A stretch of DNA of 64,000 nt from a virus. Shown here piece by piece: positions 23,278-32,440 of this stretch. A model generated the notes under the pieces. The model did no database searches and had not been told where the DNA came from. It saw nothing but the letters and a program-made list of their open reading frames with translations. The position numbers and the translations under genes were made by a program. The stretch is taken from the IMG/VR virus record IMGVR_UViG_3300031857_007891, positions 1-64,000 of that record; one strand, given 5' to 3'. Position 1 is the stretch's first letter. The number at the start of each line of letters is the position of its first letter.

Positions 23278-24084
23278 ATGGAAAGAAAAGTAATTGTTAG
23301 AAGAAAAGAGGTTCTTAACCATCTCCCAAAAGAGATTAGAGCAGGAGCCAAAGTGAAACTAGGGTCAATTTTTGTTGACCGTCTCCCACTCAAAGGAGTT
23401 GATGGAGAAGAAGAGCAAAAACTCTTGAAAAGAGTAATTGACGTTGCGGCAGGACACCCTGAATTTGGACCGAAAGCAAAAGACTTTTGGGCAAGTTTAA
23501 CTCTCAGAGTTCCATTTGAAGGAGTAGAATTAGATATTTCTATCGACGCAAATGGAGAACCAGTTAACGCTATGGATTACATATACTGGAAATGGTGTAT
23601 GAAACATAGACATGTAGCTATGACTGAAGAGGAAATGAAACTAGATGCAAACAAAAGATTTTACATCTACGATCCTCAGAAAGATCTACTTAAACGTAGT
23701 GAAAAGGTACAGGTTAAAAAGGAAGCTGACAAAGAGTTTATCAAGGTGTCAATGGAAGAGAGTAAGATGCAGATGCTTCTTAGAGTTCTAACAGGAGGAG
23801 ATCCTGATAGATTATCTAAGATAGAAATCGAAAACACTCTCTATGATTATAAGGAAAAGAATCCTGAGAGATTCTTGAAGTATTCACTTGATACTAACCT
23901 TGAAGTTAGATTTGAAATCGAGGATATGATTGCAAAATCAATTCTTAGAAAAATCGGAAATCAGGTTATCTATGAAGATGAGACAATTGGAGAGGATATG
24001 AAAGATACAATCACCTACTTCAAGAACAAGAAGAACTCAGGTATAGTAAATATATTGAGAGCAAAACTAAAAGAAGTATCATAG
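23278..24084 (+). CDS. conserved head protein downstream of the capsid gene
   Basis: 268 residues. The sequence is charged and mixed alpha/beta: RRKEVLNHLPKEIRAGAKVKLGS, FEGVELDISIDANGEPVNAMDYIYWKWC, and a Lys/Glu-rich helical C-terminal half. No enzyme motif. Proteins of this size and place follow the capsid gene in crAss-like phages and I know them only as conserved unknowns. Its TAG stop overlaps the GTG start of the next gene, so they are co-translated. Head completion or connector role by position. Confidence 0.75.
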   Translation: MERKVIVRRKEVLNHLPKEIRAGAKVKLGSIFVDRLPLKGVDGEEEQKLLKRVIDVAAGHPEFGPKAKDFWASLTLRVPFEGVELDISIDANGEPVNAMDYIYWKWCMKHRHVAMTEEEMKLDANKRFYIYDPQKDLLKRSEKVQVKKEADKEFIKVSMEESKMQMLLRVLTGGDPDRLSKIEIENTLYDYKEKNPERFLKYSLDTNLEVRFEIEDMIAKSILRKIGNQVIYEDETIGEDMKDTITYFKNKKNSGIVNILRAKLKEVS

Positions 24085-25265
24085 TGACTATTAACGAGAT
24101 GCATATAGCTGTCAACCTGGGGGTGCAAAAGATTGCATCTTACCAGGTTGATGTCTTATTACCTGAGGAAATCGATCATGAGTTAAATCTAGCAATGACT
24201 AGGTTTATAAAGCAGAAGTACAATCCTTCATCTAATAGATTGGGGAAAGGCTTTGAGCAATCTCAAAAAAGAATCGATGACCTCAGGGCACTCGTTGTAG
24301 ATGCTCAGATTGAAACATTTAATCATGGGATACTTAGTGATGTATTGGGTAAGTATGTATATACTGCCAATAGAACTAATATCTATGTAGATAGAACTAC
24401 ACTTCCACTAGATTATATGTTTCTAGTAGGAGTAAGAGGTATAGTTGAATACTCTTGTGATAAAGTACTTACAAGCAATTCTTCTATAACATTTGCTTTA
24501 CCAACAACTAGAAAATATATAGTTGCTATCCCAATGTACCCATCTTATGCAACTAATCTTAATGATTATGTTCTAAGTACAATTGTATTTAATGATTTTA
24601 CAGGGGTTCAAACAACAGGGTTTACTAACTACAATAATTTAAAACTTCCAGTTCTACATGACGTCTTAATAGACTCTAACAACTGGAATTCTGCAACTCC
24701 AGTAGTTAGCCAAAATACTGAAAGTACTTCAATAGGTACTACACACGTTACACCAACTGAGCAGTCAAATAACTTACTTATTGAGGTAGGAGAAGACTTT
24801 TATAACAACTTAGCCGATAACTCGGCTATTGTAATAACCTGGTTAATTGACAATGCACCTGTCACAGTTAATATAAACAAAGATCAGTTTATAATTACTG
24901 AAACAAATAATAGAAAAATCTTAGCTGGTGGAGATAAAAGAATATCTCTTTGTAAATTTGCACAACAAGATGACGTGATAAACATGATGTTAGATCCGTT
25001 TAATATCACTGATTATCGTTCTCCTGTGTACACGATAGAAGAGAACTTCATAGATATCCACACAGATAATACATTTATGGTTCCTGAAGTTGTACTTAAG
25101 TACATCAGAACCCCAAAAGCCATGTCTATAAAAGATGGGATAGGATGTGAACTTGCAGAACACGTTCACCCTGAAATTGTAGAAATGGCAATAAAGAGCA
25201 TACTTGAGGGTGTACAAGACCCTAGGTATCAAACTCAAACTTTAGAAAATCTAGAGAGTGAGTAA
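24084..25265 (+). CDS. head-tail connector (ring) protein candidate, GTG start
   Basis: 393 residues. The start is GTG at 24084, overlapping the previous stop; an ATG lies five codons in, but MTINEMHIAVNLGVQKIASY is a natural N-terminus. A helical N-terminal part (LGVQKIASYQVDVLLPEEIDHELNLAMTRF) is followed by a large beta-rich part and a C-terminal helix (HPEIVEMAIKSILEGVQDP). The N-terminal plan resembles gp4-type and crAss-like ring proteins that bind the portal base. Role by pattern and place. Confidence 0.75.
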   Translation: MTINEMHIAVNLGVQKIASYQVDVLLPEEIDHELNLAMTRFIKQKYNPSSNRLGKGFEQSQKRIDDLRALVVDAQIETFNHGILSDVLGKYVYTANRTNIYVDRTTLPLDYMFLVGVRGIVEYSCDKVLTSNSSITFALPTTRKYIVAIPMYPSYATNLNDYVLSTIVFNDFTGVQTTGFTNYNNLKLPVLHDVLIDSNNWNSATPVVSQNTESTSIGTTHVTPTEQSNNLLIEVGEDFYNNLADNSAIVITWLIDNAPVTVNINKDQFIITETNNRKILAGGDKRISLCKFAQQDDVINMMLDPFNITDYRSPVYTIEENFIDIHTDNTFMVPEVVLKYIRTPKAMSIKDGIGCELAEHVHPEIVEMAIKSILEGVQDPRYQTQTLENLESE

Positions 25266-25304
25266 TAATTCAAATAATGTGTTTAACGCCTAAATTAATA
25301 AAAA

Positions 25305-26306
25305 ATGGCACCTTCTAATTTAAATCAGGTATTTATAGCTAACGTAGCTACTAATCCTGCAGCCTTTAATACTTCAACTGCAGCTAATGCAAGTGCTATT
25401 GGAGTCTATTCTGTAGCTGGACCGAATGCTGGTTCTGTTATTTCTACTGCATTGACTGCTGAAACTACTATTCAGTTTTTTCAAACTATGCCTAGTGGTA
25501 CTGCTACTATTGCATCTCCTTTGATTGATGTAAAAGATATTAAACGTATCAATTATAACAGACAAGTAGATTTTGTTCGTCATGCAGTTCCTGTAACTTG
25601 TGCAAACATTGCTAATACTGGTGATTCTGTAATGGTACGTATTGCACTTCGTACTGCTCCTACTGCTTATGCTAACTATTATCAAGATGGCGAGGCATTG
25701 GATTTGTCAGGTGCTGGATATGATTTCCCATTGCTTGGTAATTTTTCTGCAGGTCGTATGATTTTTAACGTAGAATTGACTGCTTCAACTGCTGCTGCAA
25801 ACGCTACACAGTTAACAGACTTCATTAACAATCATCCAAGTTTGAAAAAAGTATTTACTGTAAGTGGTACTCCTACTGTAACTATTACTGCTCGTCATGC
25901 TGGAGTTGTATTTGATGTTACAGTTCAAGCTTTAGATGGCGCTGATGCTGATTTAGTAGGTCCTACTGGATTTAGTGTTGGTACTACTACTGGATTTGTA
26001 GGTGGAGCTGGTAATTACTATCAAGCACTTTCTGATGAAAAATCAATGCGCGCTAGATATGGTAACTTTAACCGTATGTATTTCCCTGCAACTTTCCCAA
26101 CATTTGCACAATCTGGAAATACTTACGATGTGCTTGAAATTGCTTATGAGCATGGTCATCCATCATCTACTGGTATTGCTCGTGCAGGTGAGTTGAATAC
26201 TATTAAAATTTATGTAGTAGAAACTGCTCTAGGTAGTACTACTTTGGATACTACATTCGGAATTGGAGCTTCTTGGGGAGTATCTGATTTGGAATTAACG
26301 TATTAA
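25305..26306 (+). CDS. highly expressed virion protein, possible auxiliary capsid or tail protein
   Basis: 333 residues with capsid-like codon bias (CGT, GGT, GCT), and closed by its own strong terminator, so it is probably the second most abundant virion protein. The sequence is Ala/Thr/Gly-rich and beta-rich (FDVTVQALDGADADLVGPTGFSV), with a central MVRIALRTAP segment and a C-terminal block WGVSDLELTY. No family is recognised. Candidates are a capsid-decorating or auxiliary protein or a major tail component. Expression signature is seen; function is inferred. Confidence 0.75.
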   Translation: MAPSNLNQVFIANVATNPAAFNTSTAANASAIGVYSVAGPNAGSVISTALTAETTIQFFQTMPSGTATIASPLIDVKDIKRINYNRQVDFVRHAVPVTCANIANTGDSVMVRIALRTAPTAYANYYQDGEALDLSGAGYDFPLLGNFSAGRMIFNVELTASTAAANATQLTDFINNHPSLKKVFTVSGTPTVTITARHAGVVFDVTVQALDGADADLVGPTGFSVGTTTGFVGGAGNYYQALSDEKSMRARYGNFNRMYFPATFPTFAQSGNTYDVLEIAYEHGHPSSTGIARAGELNTIKIYVVETALGSTTLDTTFGIGASWGVSDLELTY

Positions 26307-26320
26307 TCTTAATTAAATTG

Positions 26321-26348
26321 AAAAGTAGGGGAGCAATCCCCTACTTTT
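26321..26348 (+). terminator. strong intrinsic terminator
   Basis: AAAAGTAGGGG (26321-26331) and CCCCTACTTTT (26338-26348) form an 11-bp stem around AGCAAT, with a T-tail. It closes the unit of the 333-aa protein. Confidence 0.92.
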
Positions 26349-26351
26349 TAT

Positions 26352-26359
26352 TATCTTTA
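26352..26359 (+). promoter_or_regulatory. near-consensus promoter after the terminator
   Basis: TATCTTTA matches TAnnTTTG but for the last base and lies 15 nt before the ATG at 26374, right after a terminator where a new start is needed. Confidence 0.45.
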
Positions 26360-26373
26360 CAAAAACTACTGAA

Positions 26374-26871
26374 ATGATAATTGACTCTATAACCTTTTCC
26401 CCTAATTGTAAGAAAATCACAGTAGTAATCTCAGATTGCCCTAACCCAATAACTATTGCTTACGAGAATAAAGTAAGTAATAAGCTTGCTCATACTACTC
26501 AATCATTAGTCCCATCAAATGACGACATAGTGATATGGGAAGAGTATGCACCTACTTTAGAGGTAGGTAATTCAGCAATTAATGGGGTAGTTGCTGTGAC
26601 TGCTACAGATAGTATTACAGCTGCAGTTGTTTCTGGGGCAGCAGTATCAAGTTGTGAACTATACTGCTGTATAGCTAAACTTGTAGAGTCAGGAATATCT
26701 TGCACTTGCAACTGTTCTAAATGTGATGATGATATTAGAACTGCTGAGAAGATTCATCTTCTAGTTAAATCAGCAGAATCTGCTGCAACTCAGGGCACTG
26801 TTACTGATGCAATTGATAAATATACTAAAGCTAAATCACTCTGTGACACCACATGTGGATGTGGATGCTAA
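26374..26871 (+). CDS. cysteine-rich 165-aa protein
   Basis: Starts MIIDSITFSPNCKK. The N-terminal half is beta-rich; the C-terminal half has many cysteines (SCELYCCIAKL, CTCNCSKCDDDIR, ending CDTTCGCGC) around a helical stretch. The spacing suggests bound metal or disulfides. No known domain. It precedes another Cys-rich protein (26881) by 9 nt, so both probably belong to one virion assembly such as a spike or fibre. Confidence 0.75.
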   Translation: MIIDSITFSPNCKKITVVISDCPNPITIAYENKVSNKLAHTTQSLVPSNDDIVIWEEYAPTLEVGNSAINGVVAVTATDSITAAVVSGAAVSSCELYCCIAKLVESGISCTCNCSKCDDDIRTAEKIHLLVKSAESAATQGTVTDAIDKYTKAKSLCDTTCGCGC

Positions 26872-26880
26872 TTAACTGAT

Positions 26881-29283
26881 ATGCCAAAAGTCTGCCTAAC
26901 ATGCTCTCAAGATATTAATGATCCCTGTTTCGGGGTCTTAATATACTTTACAATCCCTAGAAACTCTTCAATTATAGAGACTGATACTGTCAAGGTAATA
27001 ACCCCTAGTACAGTTACAACTCCAGGATTGATTGAAATCTCTCCGTTTGTAAACTTAAATGCATCAGGAGATATCTTCTATCAGTTCAATATAATACTTT
27101 CAAGTATTGAAACAGCCAACTTTGTAATATATAGAAGAGCAGGCAATACCCACTGGGTAGTTGGAAGAAGACTTGATCCAGAGTCAGTTACATACATAGA
27201 ATATGCTACAGCTGTTTGGAATGAAGGAGATGATTGCATATTCAGTCATGTATTAACCTGGACACCAAATACGACATTTACGATAGGGGCAGAGACTTAC
27301 TCTATTCCCCCTGAATTCAATATAGATAGTGTTGACCAAGCAGTTATCCCAACACCATCAGAAAATCTCAATATCTGTGACCCTCCAGTTAACGTCCCTA
27401 TAGATGTTAACAGCAAAGAGTACACAGCTGTAACAATTAATGACCTTGATAAGTGTCTTGTTTCTAAAGGAACAGACTACTTAAATAAACTTAAAGGTGG
27501 AATAGCATGTTCTAATCTAGAACTAGTAAAGCTAGGATTGATTATAGAACTGCTAAAGAAAAAAGACTGTGAGACTGCTCTCCCGTGCCTGTACAATAGA
27601 AGAGACTTCCCTACCACATTATATAAAGGGAATTCTTGCTCAGACTTAAACTACATATCAGGGGATAGAATTAACTTATCTGGAAACTTTATAGGATATG
27701 CAGGAGCTAACTTTAATGTTAGCTGTGGTGGACCATTTCCTAATGTAGACTACGTTACCCCAGAGCCAGTTTGTGATACATGTCCAACTGGATATGATTT
27801 CGATGTAGTTAACACCCAAGAGATATGTGTAGAAACAACAAATCAAGCTGCAATCACTGATCCTGTAACCCCCAATACAACTACAATAAGAGCTGGAACT
27901 CCAAATGGTGCATACGGTTCTGGGGGATTAAACCTAATTCAACCTATAAATGATTACTTAAATGATCTTCCAATAAATTTCTCTGGGACAGCAGTAGGGA
28001 ATTATACTTTTAAAAGTGCATCAGGAACAACAATACCAGGGGATTCAGGAACTATTACAATAGGAGGATCTGAATATCCAGCATATTCTAAGAATAATAC
28101 ATATCAGTTTGTTCAATTAAACAATCCATTATTCTCTTCGAGGACTGGGTGGAACATTGGTAATATATCAGGTAGTACATCTACTGGAAATGGAATGCTT
28201 AATTACAGTGGTATTTGGGTAAATGGTACAGCTGTTGATTGTGATTTACTATCACCATCAATACCTGCATGTGACACAGCTAACCTATATGTTGAAATTT
28301 ATAAATGTTTAGTAATACCAAACTCTCAAACTGAACGAAATTACTTAATAGGAATAGCAGCTGATAATGCTATTAAAATAGAAATTAAAGGTCCTGGATT
28401 TGGGGATGGACAATCTTTTGTGGAATTTATAAAATTAAGTGCTACTGATTCAGGACATCAAGATCCTTTCCTATGGTATCACGCTATCCCAATTACATTT
28501 GATCCTGGGTCATATACTTTTAAGATAAGACTTTATAACTATGGTAGTGTTTCTTCTATTGCTGTTGATATATTCAATATATCTATAACTAAATTTAAAG
28601 AAGAGTTTTGTAACACTAATTTGATGGTATACAATACTCCTACAGGAGTTGGAGGAGCCCAATCAATAGTGGGGGCAACATTCCCTGATGGGGATGTAGT
28701 TAATTCAAGTACTCTAGCTAATAAAAGAACTGCATTATTTAGTTCTACTTATTGTGTGTTTAGTTTAGGGGGAGATGCTTTTGCTGGGCAAATAGTAGGG
28801 AATACGGTTTATACACAAGCAGTAGATTACTCATGTCCATTAGGGGCAGCTTTAGATTACTGTGCTAATCCTACTGCCCCAACATGTTCTACAATTACAG
28901 ATACTGTACCCTATTATAATTGCTGTAATCAACCAGCTTGTCTAGAAAATCTAGAAGGATTTAGCTCTGAAATTGTAGATGTAATTTATGATGAAAACAT
29001 AGATGTAAGTACACTAGTATTAGCTACGCCTATCCCAGAGGAAGCAGTAGGGAATGGAAATACTTGTATTAACTACTGTATCTCTTACTCCCCTACACCA
29101 GAAACTTACCTAGAGACATTTGTAAACTATATCAGTAAAGAATGTCGTAGTTGTGTAACTAATCCTACTAAGTTTAGTGTATCAACCCCTATCCCTGTAG
29201 TTCCTCAAAGAACTCCTGAAACAGTGACAACAAGTACTGGACAAAATATCACTCTTGAAAACGGATCAAATATAACCTTATAA
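26881..29283 (+). CDS. large Cys-rich virion adhesin-like protein
   Basis: 800 residues. The N-terminus has CLTCSQDINDPC; cysteines recur in clusters up to the C-terminus (YNCCNQPACLEN, CRSCVTN). The middle (about 440-590) is a beta-rich block with FNISITKF and carbohydrate-binding-module character (SYTFKIRLYNYGSVSSIAV). The C-terminal tail is Thr/Ser/Asn-rich. It sits directly before a fibre protein (2-nt gap), so it is probably a spike or fibre base. Function is inferred from composition and place. Confidence 0.75.
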   Translation: MPKVCLTCSQDINDPCFGVLIYFTIPRNSSIIETDTVKVITPSTVTTPGLIEISPFVNLNASGDIFYQFNIILSSIETANFVIYRRAGNTHWVVGRRLDPESVTYIEYATAVWNEGDDCIFSHVLTWTPNTTFTIGAETYSIPPEFNIDSVDQAVIPTPSENLNICDPPVNVPIDVNSKEYTAVTINDLDKCLVSKGTDYLNKLKGGIACSNLELVKLGLIIELLKKKDCETALPCLYNRRDFPTTLYKGNSCSDLNYISGDRINLSGNFIGYAGANFNVSCGGPFPNVDYVTPEPVCDTCPTGYDFDVVNTQEICVETTNQAAITDPVTPNTTTIRAGTPNGAYGSGGLNLIQPINDYLNDLPINFSGTAVGNYTFKSASGTTIPGDSGTITIGGSEYPAYSKNNTYQFVQLNNPLFSSRTGWNIGNISGSTSTGNGMLNYSGIWVNGTAVDCDLLSPSIPACDTANLYVEIYKCLVIPNSQTERNYLIGIAADNAIKIEIKGPGFGDGQSFVEFIKLSATDSGHQDPFLWYHAIPITFDPGSYTFKIRLYNYGSVSSIAVDIFNISITKFKEEFCNTNLMVYNTPTGVGGAQSIVGATFPDGDVVNSSTLANKRTALFSSTYCVFSLGGDAFAGQIVGNTVYTQAVDYSCPLGAALDYCANPTAPTCSTITDTVPYYNCCNQPACLENLEGFSSEIVDVIYDENIDVSTLVLATPIPEEAVGNGNTCINYCISYSPTPETYLETFVNYISKECRSCVTNPTKFSVSTPIPVVPQRTPETVTTSTGQNITLENGSNITL

Positions 29284-29284
29284 A

Positions 29285-30562
29285 ATGGCAACAATAACCA
29301 GCCTTCCAACTTTAGCTAAGAATAGTGTTACAGCATCTCATTACTTGCTTGTAGCTGCTACTAACAATAATTATAAGTTTACTCTACAGGACCTCTTCCC
29401 AACTCTTACAACTTTGGGGTCAGGACAATCTGTATTTGTAAGTATTACAAGTAAGAATGTAATTAACTTTAAAGGGATTGCATCTGTAAACAACTTAATT
29501 ACTGTTGCCACTGCTAGTAACAATGTTACTTTGCAACTTAATGAGGCTAATATCAATCTTGCTAATTGTAATAATACTAGCTCAGGATTCCTTACTAGTG
29601 TAGCTTTAGCTTCAGGAACTGTAACTGGTACTCTTCCTGTTGCAAAGGGAGGCACAGGAGCAACTACATTAACTGCTAATACACTTCTTCTTGCAAATGG
29701 AACTTCAGCTCTGACTTCACTTGGAGCAGCAACCAATGGTCAAATCCCAATTGGAAGAACAGGTTTAGCTCCAGTACTTGCTAACCTAACAGCTGGTTCT
29801 AATATTACTATTACTAATGGGTCTGGATCTATAACTATTGCTGCAGCATTCTCAACATTGGCAACTGCTTTAAATGCTAATAGCAATAACATTTACGGAT
29901 TTAACTGGTTGAGCCCTGATACTAGCAATAGAGGTCTTAAGTTTAATGGAACTGGACAGACATTTATTGGTAGTGGTACCCCAACTCCATTCTATAGTGG
30001 AGACTTAAACGTAGCTAACAATATTTACGTTAATGGTAATGTATCTCAAACTATTGGTTCTATACTTACTGCTACTGTTACTCCTGCGGCTTTAACTATT
30101 AGATCAGCAGATGCTAATGCTTCTAATAAAGGAGGAGATTTGTATATTAAAGCTGGCTCTTCGTTCGGAGCTAACTTAGGAGGTGAGCTAGAACTTTATG
30201 CAGGAAAGCATGACGGAGCTGGTACGTCCGGAAATATATCATTCTATGGGTACGATAGTGCAGGCAGTGTACATTCATTAATGACACTTAAAGGTGCTAG
30301 TAGATATATTGGAATTAACAATACATCTCCATCAGCTCCATTAGATGTTAAACAAAATAGCACAACTGCTAATATTCCGGCTCTGGAGTTAGAACAGCTT
30401 GACACAGACGAATCTTTCATTAACTTTGTCGGAACTAGCAGTGCAGCTAGTGCTAACTCAATCTCTAGCTCAACAGCATCAGCAGGTGCTAAGACTGGAG
30501 CAATAAAAATTAAAATTAACGGTGTAGATGCTTGGATTAGAGTCTACGCCACAGCAGAGTAA
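29285..30562 (+). CDS. fibre protein with GTLPVAKGGTG repeat motif
   Basis: 425 residues. An N-terminal anchor (MATITSLPTLAKNSVTASHYL) is followed by the motif SGTVTGTLPVAKGGTGATTL and then ANTLLLANGTSALTSLGAATNG, which recur in trimeric phage fibres. The second half is a beta-helical or knob-like domain (GGDLYIKAGSSFGANLGGELELYAG, ISFYGYDSAG), ending in a strand-rich segment (GAIKIKINGVDAWIRVYATAE). Probably a head or tail fibre that binds host surface glycans. Confidence 0.85.
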   Translation: MATITSLPTLAKNSVTASHYLLVAATNNNYKFTLQDLFPTLTTLGSGQSVFVSITSKNVINFKGIASVNNLITVATASNNVTLQLNEANINLANCNNTSSGFLTSVALASGTVTGTLPVAKGGTGATTLTANTLLLANGTSALTSLGAATNGQIPIGRTGLAPVLANLTAGSNITITNGSGSITIAAAFSTLATALNANSNNIYGFNWLSPDTSNRGLKFNGTGQTFIGSGTPTPFYSGDLNVANNIYVNGNVSQTIGSILTATVTPAALTIRSADANASNKGGDLYIKAGSSFGANLGGELELYAGKHDGAGTSGNISFYGYDSAGSVHSLMTLKGASRYIGINNTSPSAPLDVKQNSTTANIPALELEQLDTDESFINFVGTSSAASANSISSSTASAGAKTGAIKIKINGVDAWIRVYATAE

Positions 30563-30585
30563 TTTCAAACCAAACATTATATTTT

Positions 30586-30999
30586 ATGAACAAGATTTAT
30601 GTAACAGCGACGAACAGAGACTTCTTAAACATTTTTAAGACTCTTACAGACACTAAGAATGTTAAAGACACTTCTTATGCAAAGACAGTAGTAGAGAATT
30701 CAGAGGCTATCATGAAGCATCTGGCAGAACTCGAAGAGTTGTCTAAGCCATCTCAGGAGTTTATTGAACTAGCTATGAAAGCTAAAGCTCTGATCGACGC
30801 AGGTGATGAAGAAGGATTGAAGAAGTATGAAGAAGAAAACAAAGACATTGTAGAAGAGAGAAAGAACCAATTGGATAAAGTTAACTCTAGACTAGATGAA
30901 GCATCATCTATGGAGTTGATTCTAATTGAAGAAACTAATCTACCTTCTGACCTGGATGCAGACCAATTAGCAAGTCTTCGTCCTATAATTAAAAAATAG
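30586..30999 (+). CDS. unknown 137-aa helical protein
   Basis: Starts MNKIYVTATNRDFLNIFK. Strongly helical with charged coiled-coil stretches (AIMKHLAELEELSKPSQEFIELAMKA) and an acidic middle, ending ASLRPIIKK. No motif. It lies between a fibre and a metallophosphoesterase. Size and composition fit tail assembly chaperones. A run of A before the stop was checked for a frameshift into the next gene, but neither shifted frame stays open. Confidence 0.7.
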   Translation: MNKIYVTATNRDFLNIFKTLTDTKNVKDTSYAKTVVENSEAIMKHLAELEELSKPSQEFIELAMKAKALIDAGDEEGLKKYEEENKDIVEERKNQLDKVNSRLDEASSMELILIEETNLPSDLDADQLASLRPIIKK

Positions 31000-31002
31000 C
31001 CT

Positions 31003-32133
31003 ATGAAGCAGCACTTGTTGATAGAGACATTAAAGGATAAACAGGGTTACCTTAAATCAGGGCCGACCAAAGTTTCTCAAATATTTAATGTCTCTATCGA
31101 TAATGCTGTTAATGCTATCAGAGAAGCTAAAAGACAGCTAAAGCTAGATAATAGCAATAGCAGTGATAACAGAATAACAGAGTTTGAAAACTATCTGGCA
31201 GAAAACGGAATTGAAAGAGATAGTGTAACATCTGTTAAGTTCTGGCAGACAATGAAAGGAGAACAACGGTTCTCTGTGGTAACTAAAGATGACAAAGCCT
31301 CTATTGAGGAGATAAAGAAAGAGATTGAGGAATTTGCTACGATATTCAGTCCGACTGTATTCAAGCAATCTCCCCCATTCCAAGAAAAAGATGGGGTAGC
31401 TTATGAGATATCTCTTCCTGATATTCACTATGGTAAACTCACTGAGCTTAGCATAGAAGCAGCAGAAGAGCAGTTCATGAGCACTATTCATAACTTAGTG
31501 GAAAAAGCTAAGGGATTAGATATTGAGAAGTTCATCCTTCCTATCGGGAATGACGGGATGAACTCTGAAGGGATGAGGCTTACTACAACCAAAGGCACCT
31601 TTCAGCATGACTCAATAGGATGGAGAGAGAGCTTTCAGGGATATTGTATGCTAATGACTAGAGCTATTGACTATCTAAAAGCTAAAGCTCCAGTCCAAAT
31701 AGTAGTTGTATCAGGGAATCACGATTTTGAAAGAATGTTTTATGCCGGAGATTTCATCAAAGGATGGTATAGAAATGATAAGAATGTTGTTGTAGACAAC
31801 AGCATGGAGAGTAGAAAGTATGTAGAGTACGGAGTAAACATGATAATGTATACTCACGGGGATAAGGAAAGACCAAGTGAAATGCCACTGATTATGGCAA
31901 CTGAGCAACCAGAGATGTTTGCCAGATGCTCAGTTAGAGAGGTGCACTGTGGTCACTTACATAAGGAAATGGTCAATGAGTACCGTGGAATTAAAGTAAG
32001 ATTTATCCCCTCCATTTGTGCTAATGATGACTGGCACAAAACTATGGGATACTCAGCTATTAGAACAGGCCAGGCTTATATCTGGAGTAAAACTAATGGA
32101 CTAGAAGGCTATCTACAAACTATTGTAAAATGA
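31003..32133 (+). CDS. metallophosphoesterase with N-terminal HTH
   Basis: 376 residues of the calcineurin-like phosphoesterase fold. Metal ligands are visible in order: LPDIHYGKL (D140, H142), PIGNDG (N183/D184), VVSGNHDFERM (G238-D241), MYTHGDKE (H285) and VHCGHLHKEM (G317-H320). The first 50 residues include KVSQIFNVSIDNAVNAIREAKRQL, an HTH-like segment. It could hydrolyse phosphodiesters of nucleic acid or nucleotides. It sits in the virion gene block and overlaps the next gene by 4 nt. Substrate unknown. Confidence 0.88.
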   Translation: MKQHLLIETLKDKQGYLKSGPTKVSQIFNVSIDNAVNAIREAKRQLKLDNSNSSDNRITEFENYLAENGIERDSVTSVKFWQTMKGEQRFSVVTKDDKASIEEIKKEIEEFATIFSPTVFKQSPPFQEKDGVAYEISLPDIHYGKLTELSIEAAEEQFMSTIHNLVEKAKGLDIEKFILPIGNDGMNSEGMRLTTTKGTFQHDSIGWRESFQGYCMLMTRAIDYLKAKAPVQIVVVSGNHDFERMFYAGDFIKGWYRNDKNVVVDNSMESRKYVEYGVNMIMYTHGDKERPSEMPLIMATEQPEMFARCSVREVHCGHLHKEMVNEYRGIKVRFIPSICANDDWHKTMGYSAIRTGQAYIWSKTNGLEGYLQTIVK

Positions 32134-32429
32134 GTGAAGATGAATACGACGAAGAATTCGAACGGACTATGGACGAATTCATCGAGAAAGTAGCATCAAT
32201 TGATGCTTGTTACAACAATGGCTATAAGTTAATCACAGCTAAACAGACACTAGCTGAGTTAACTACTGAAAAGCTTGTGGTGTTATTTCCATTTAACCCC
32301 AGCAAGCTTGAGGATTTTTTGAATGTTGCAGACCTTATGATAAGTTATTTTGAACAAAACGAAGAATACGAGAAATGCATAGACTTAGTGAGAGCTAAGG
32401 AAGAGATGACTAATAAAATAAGTAACTAA
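32130..32429 (+). CDS. unknown acidic 99-aa protein
   Basis: Starts MSEDEYDEEFERTMDEFIEK, overlapping the phosphoesterase stop by 4 nt. Very acidic N-terminus, then helices with KQTLAELTTEKLVVLFPF and LNVADLMISYFEQNEEYEKCIDL. No known domain. Possibly a partner of the phosphoesterase or a small assembly factor; nothing in the sequence decides. Confidence 0.7.
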   Translation: MSEDEYDEEFERTMDEFIEKVASIDACYNNGYKLITAKQTLAELTTEKLVVLFPFNPSKLEDFLNVADLMISYFEQNEEYEKCIDLVRAKEEMTNKISN

Positions 32430-32440
32430 TACATTCGTAA

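Noticed and set aside
30960-31010. Programmed frameshift at a run of A before the stop of the 137-aa gene
   Set aside because: The A-run ends at a stop, and both shifted frames reach a stop soon after, so no fusion to the phosphoesterase is possible.
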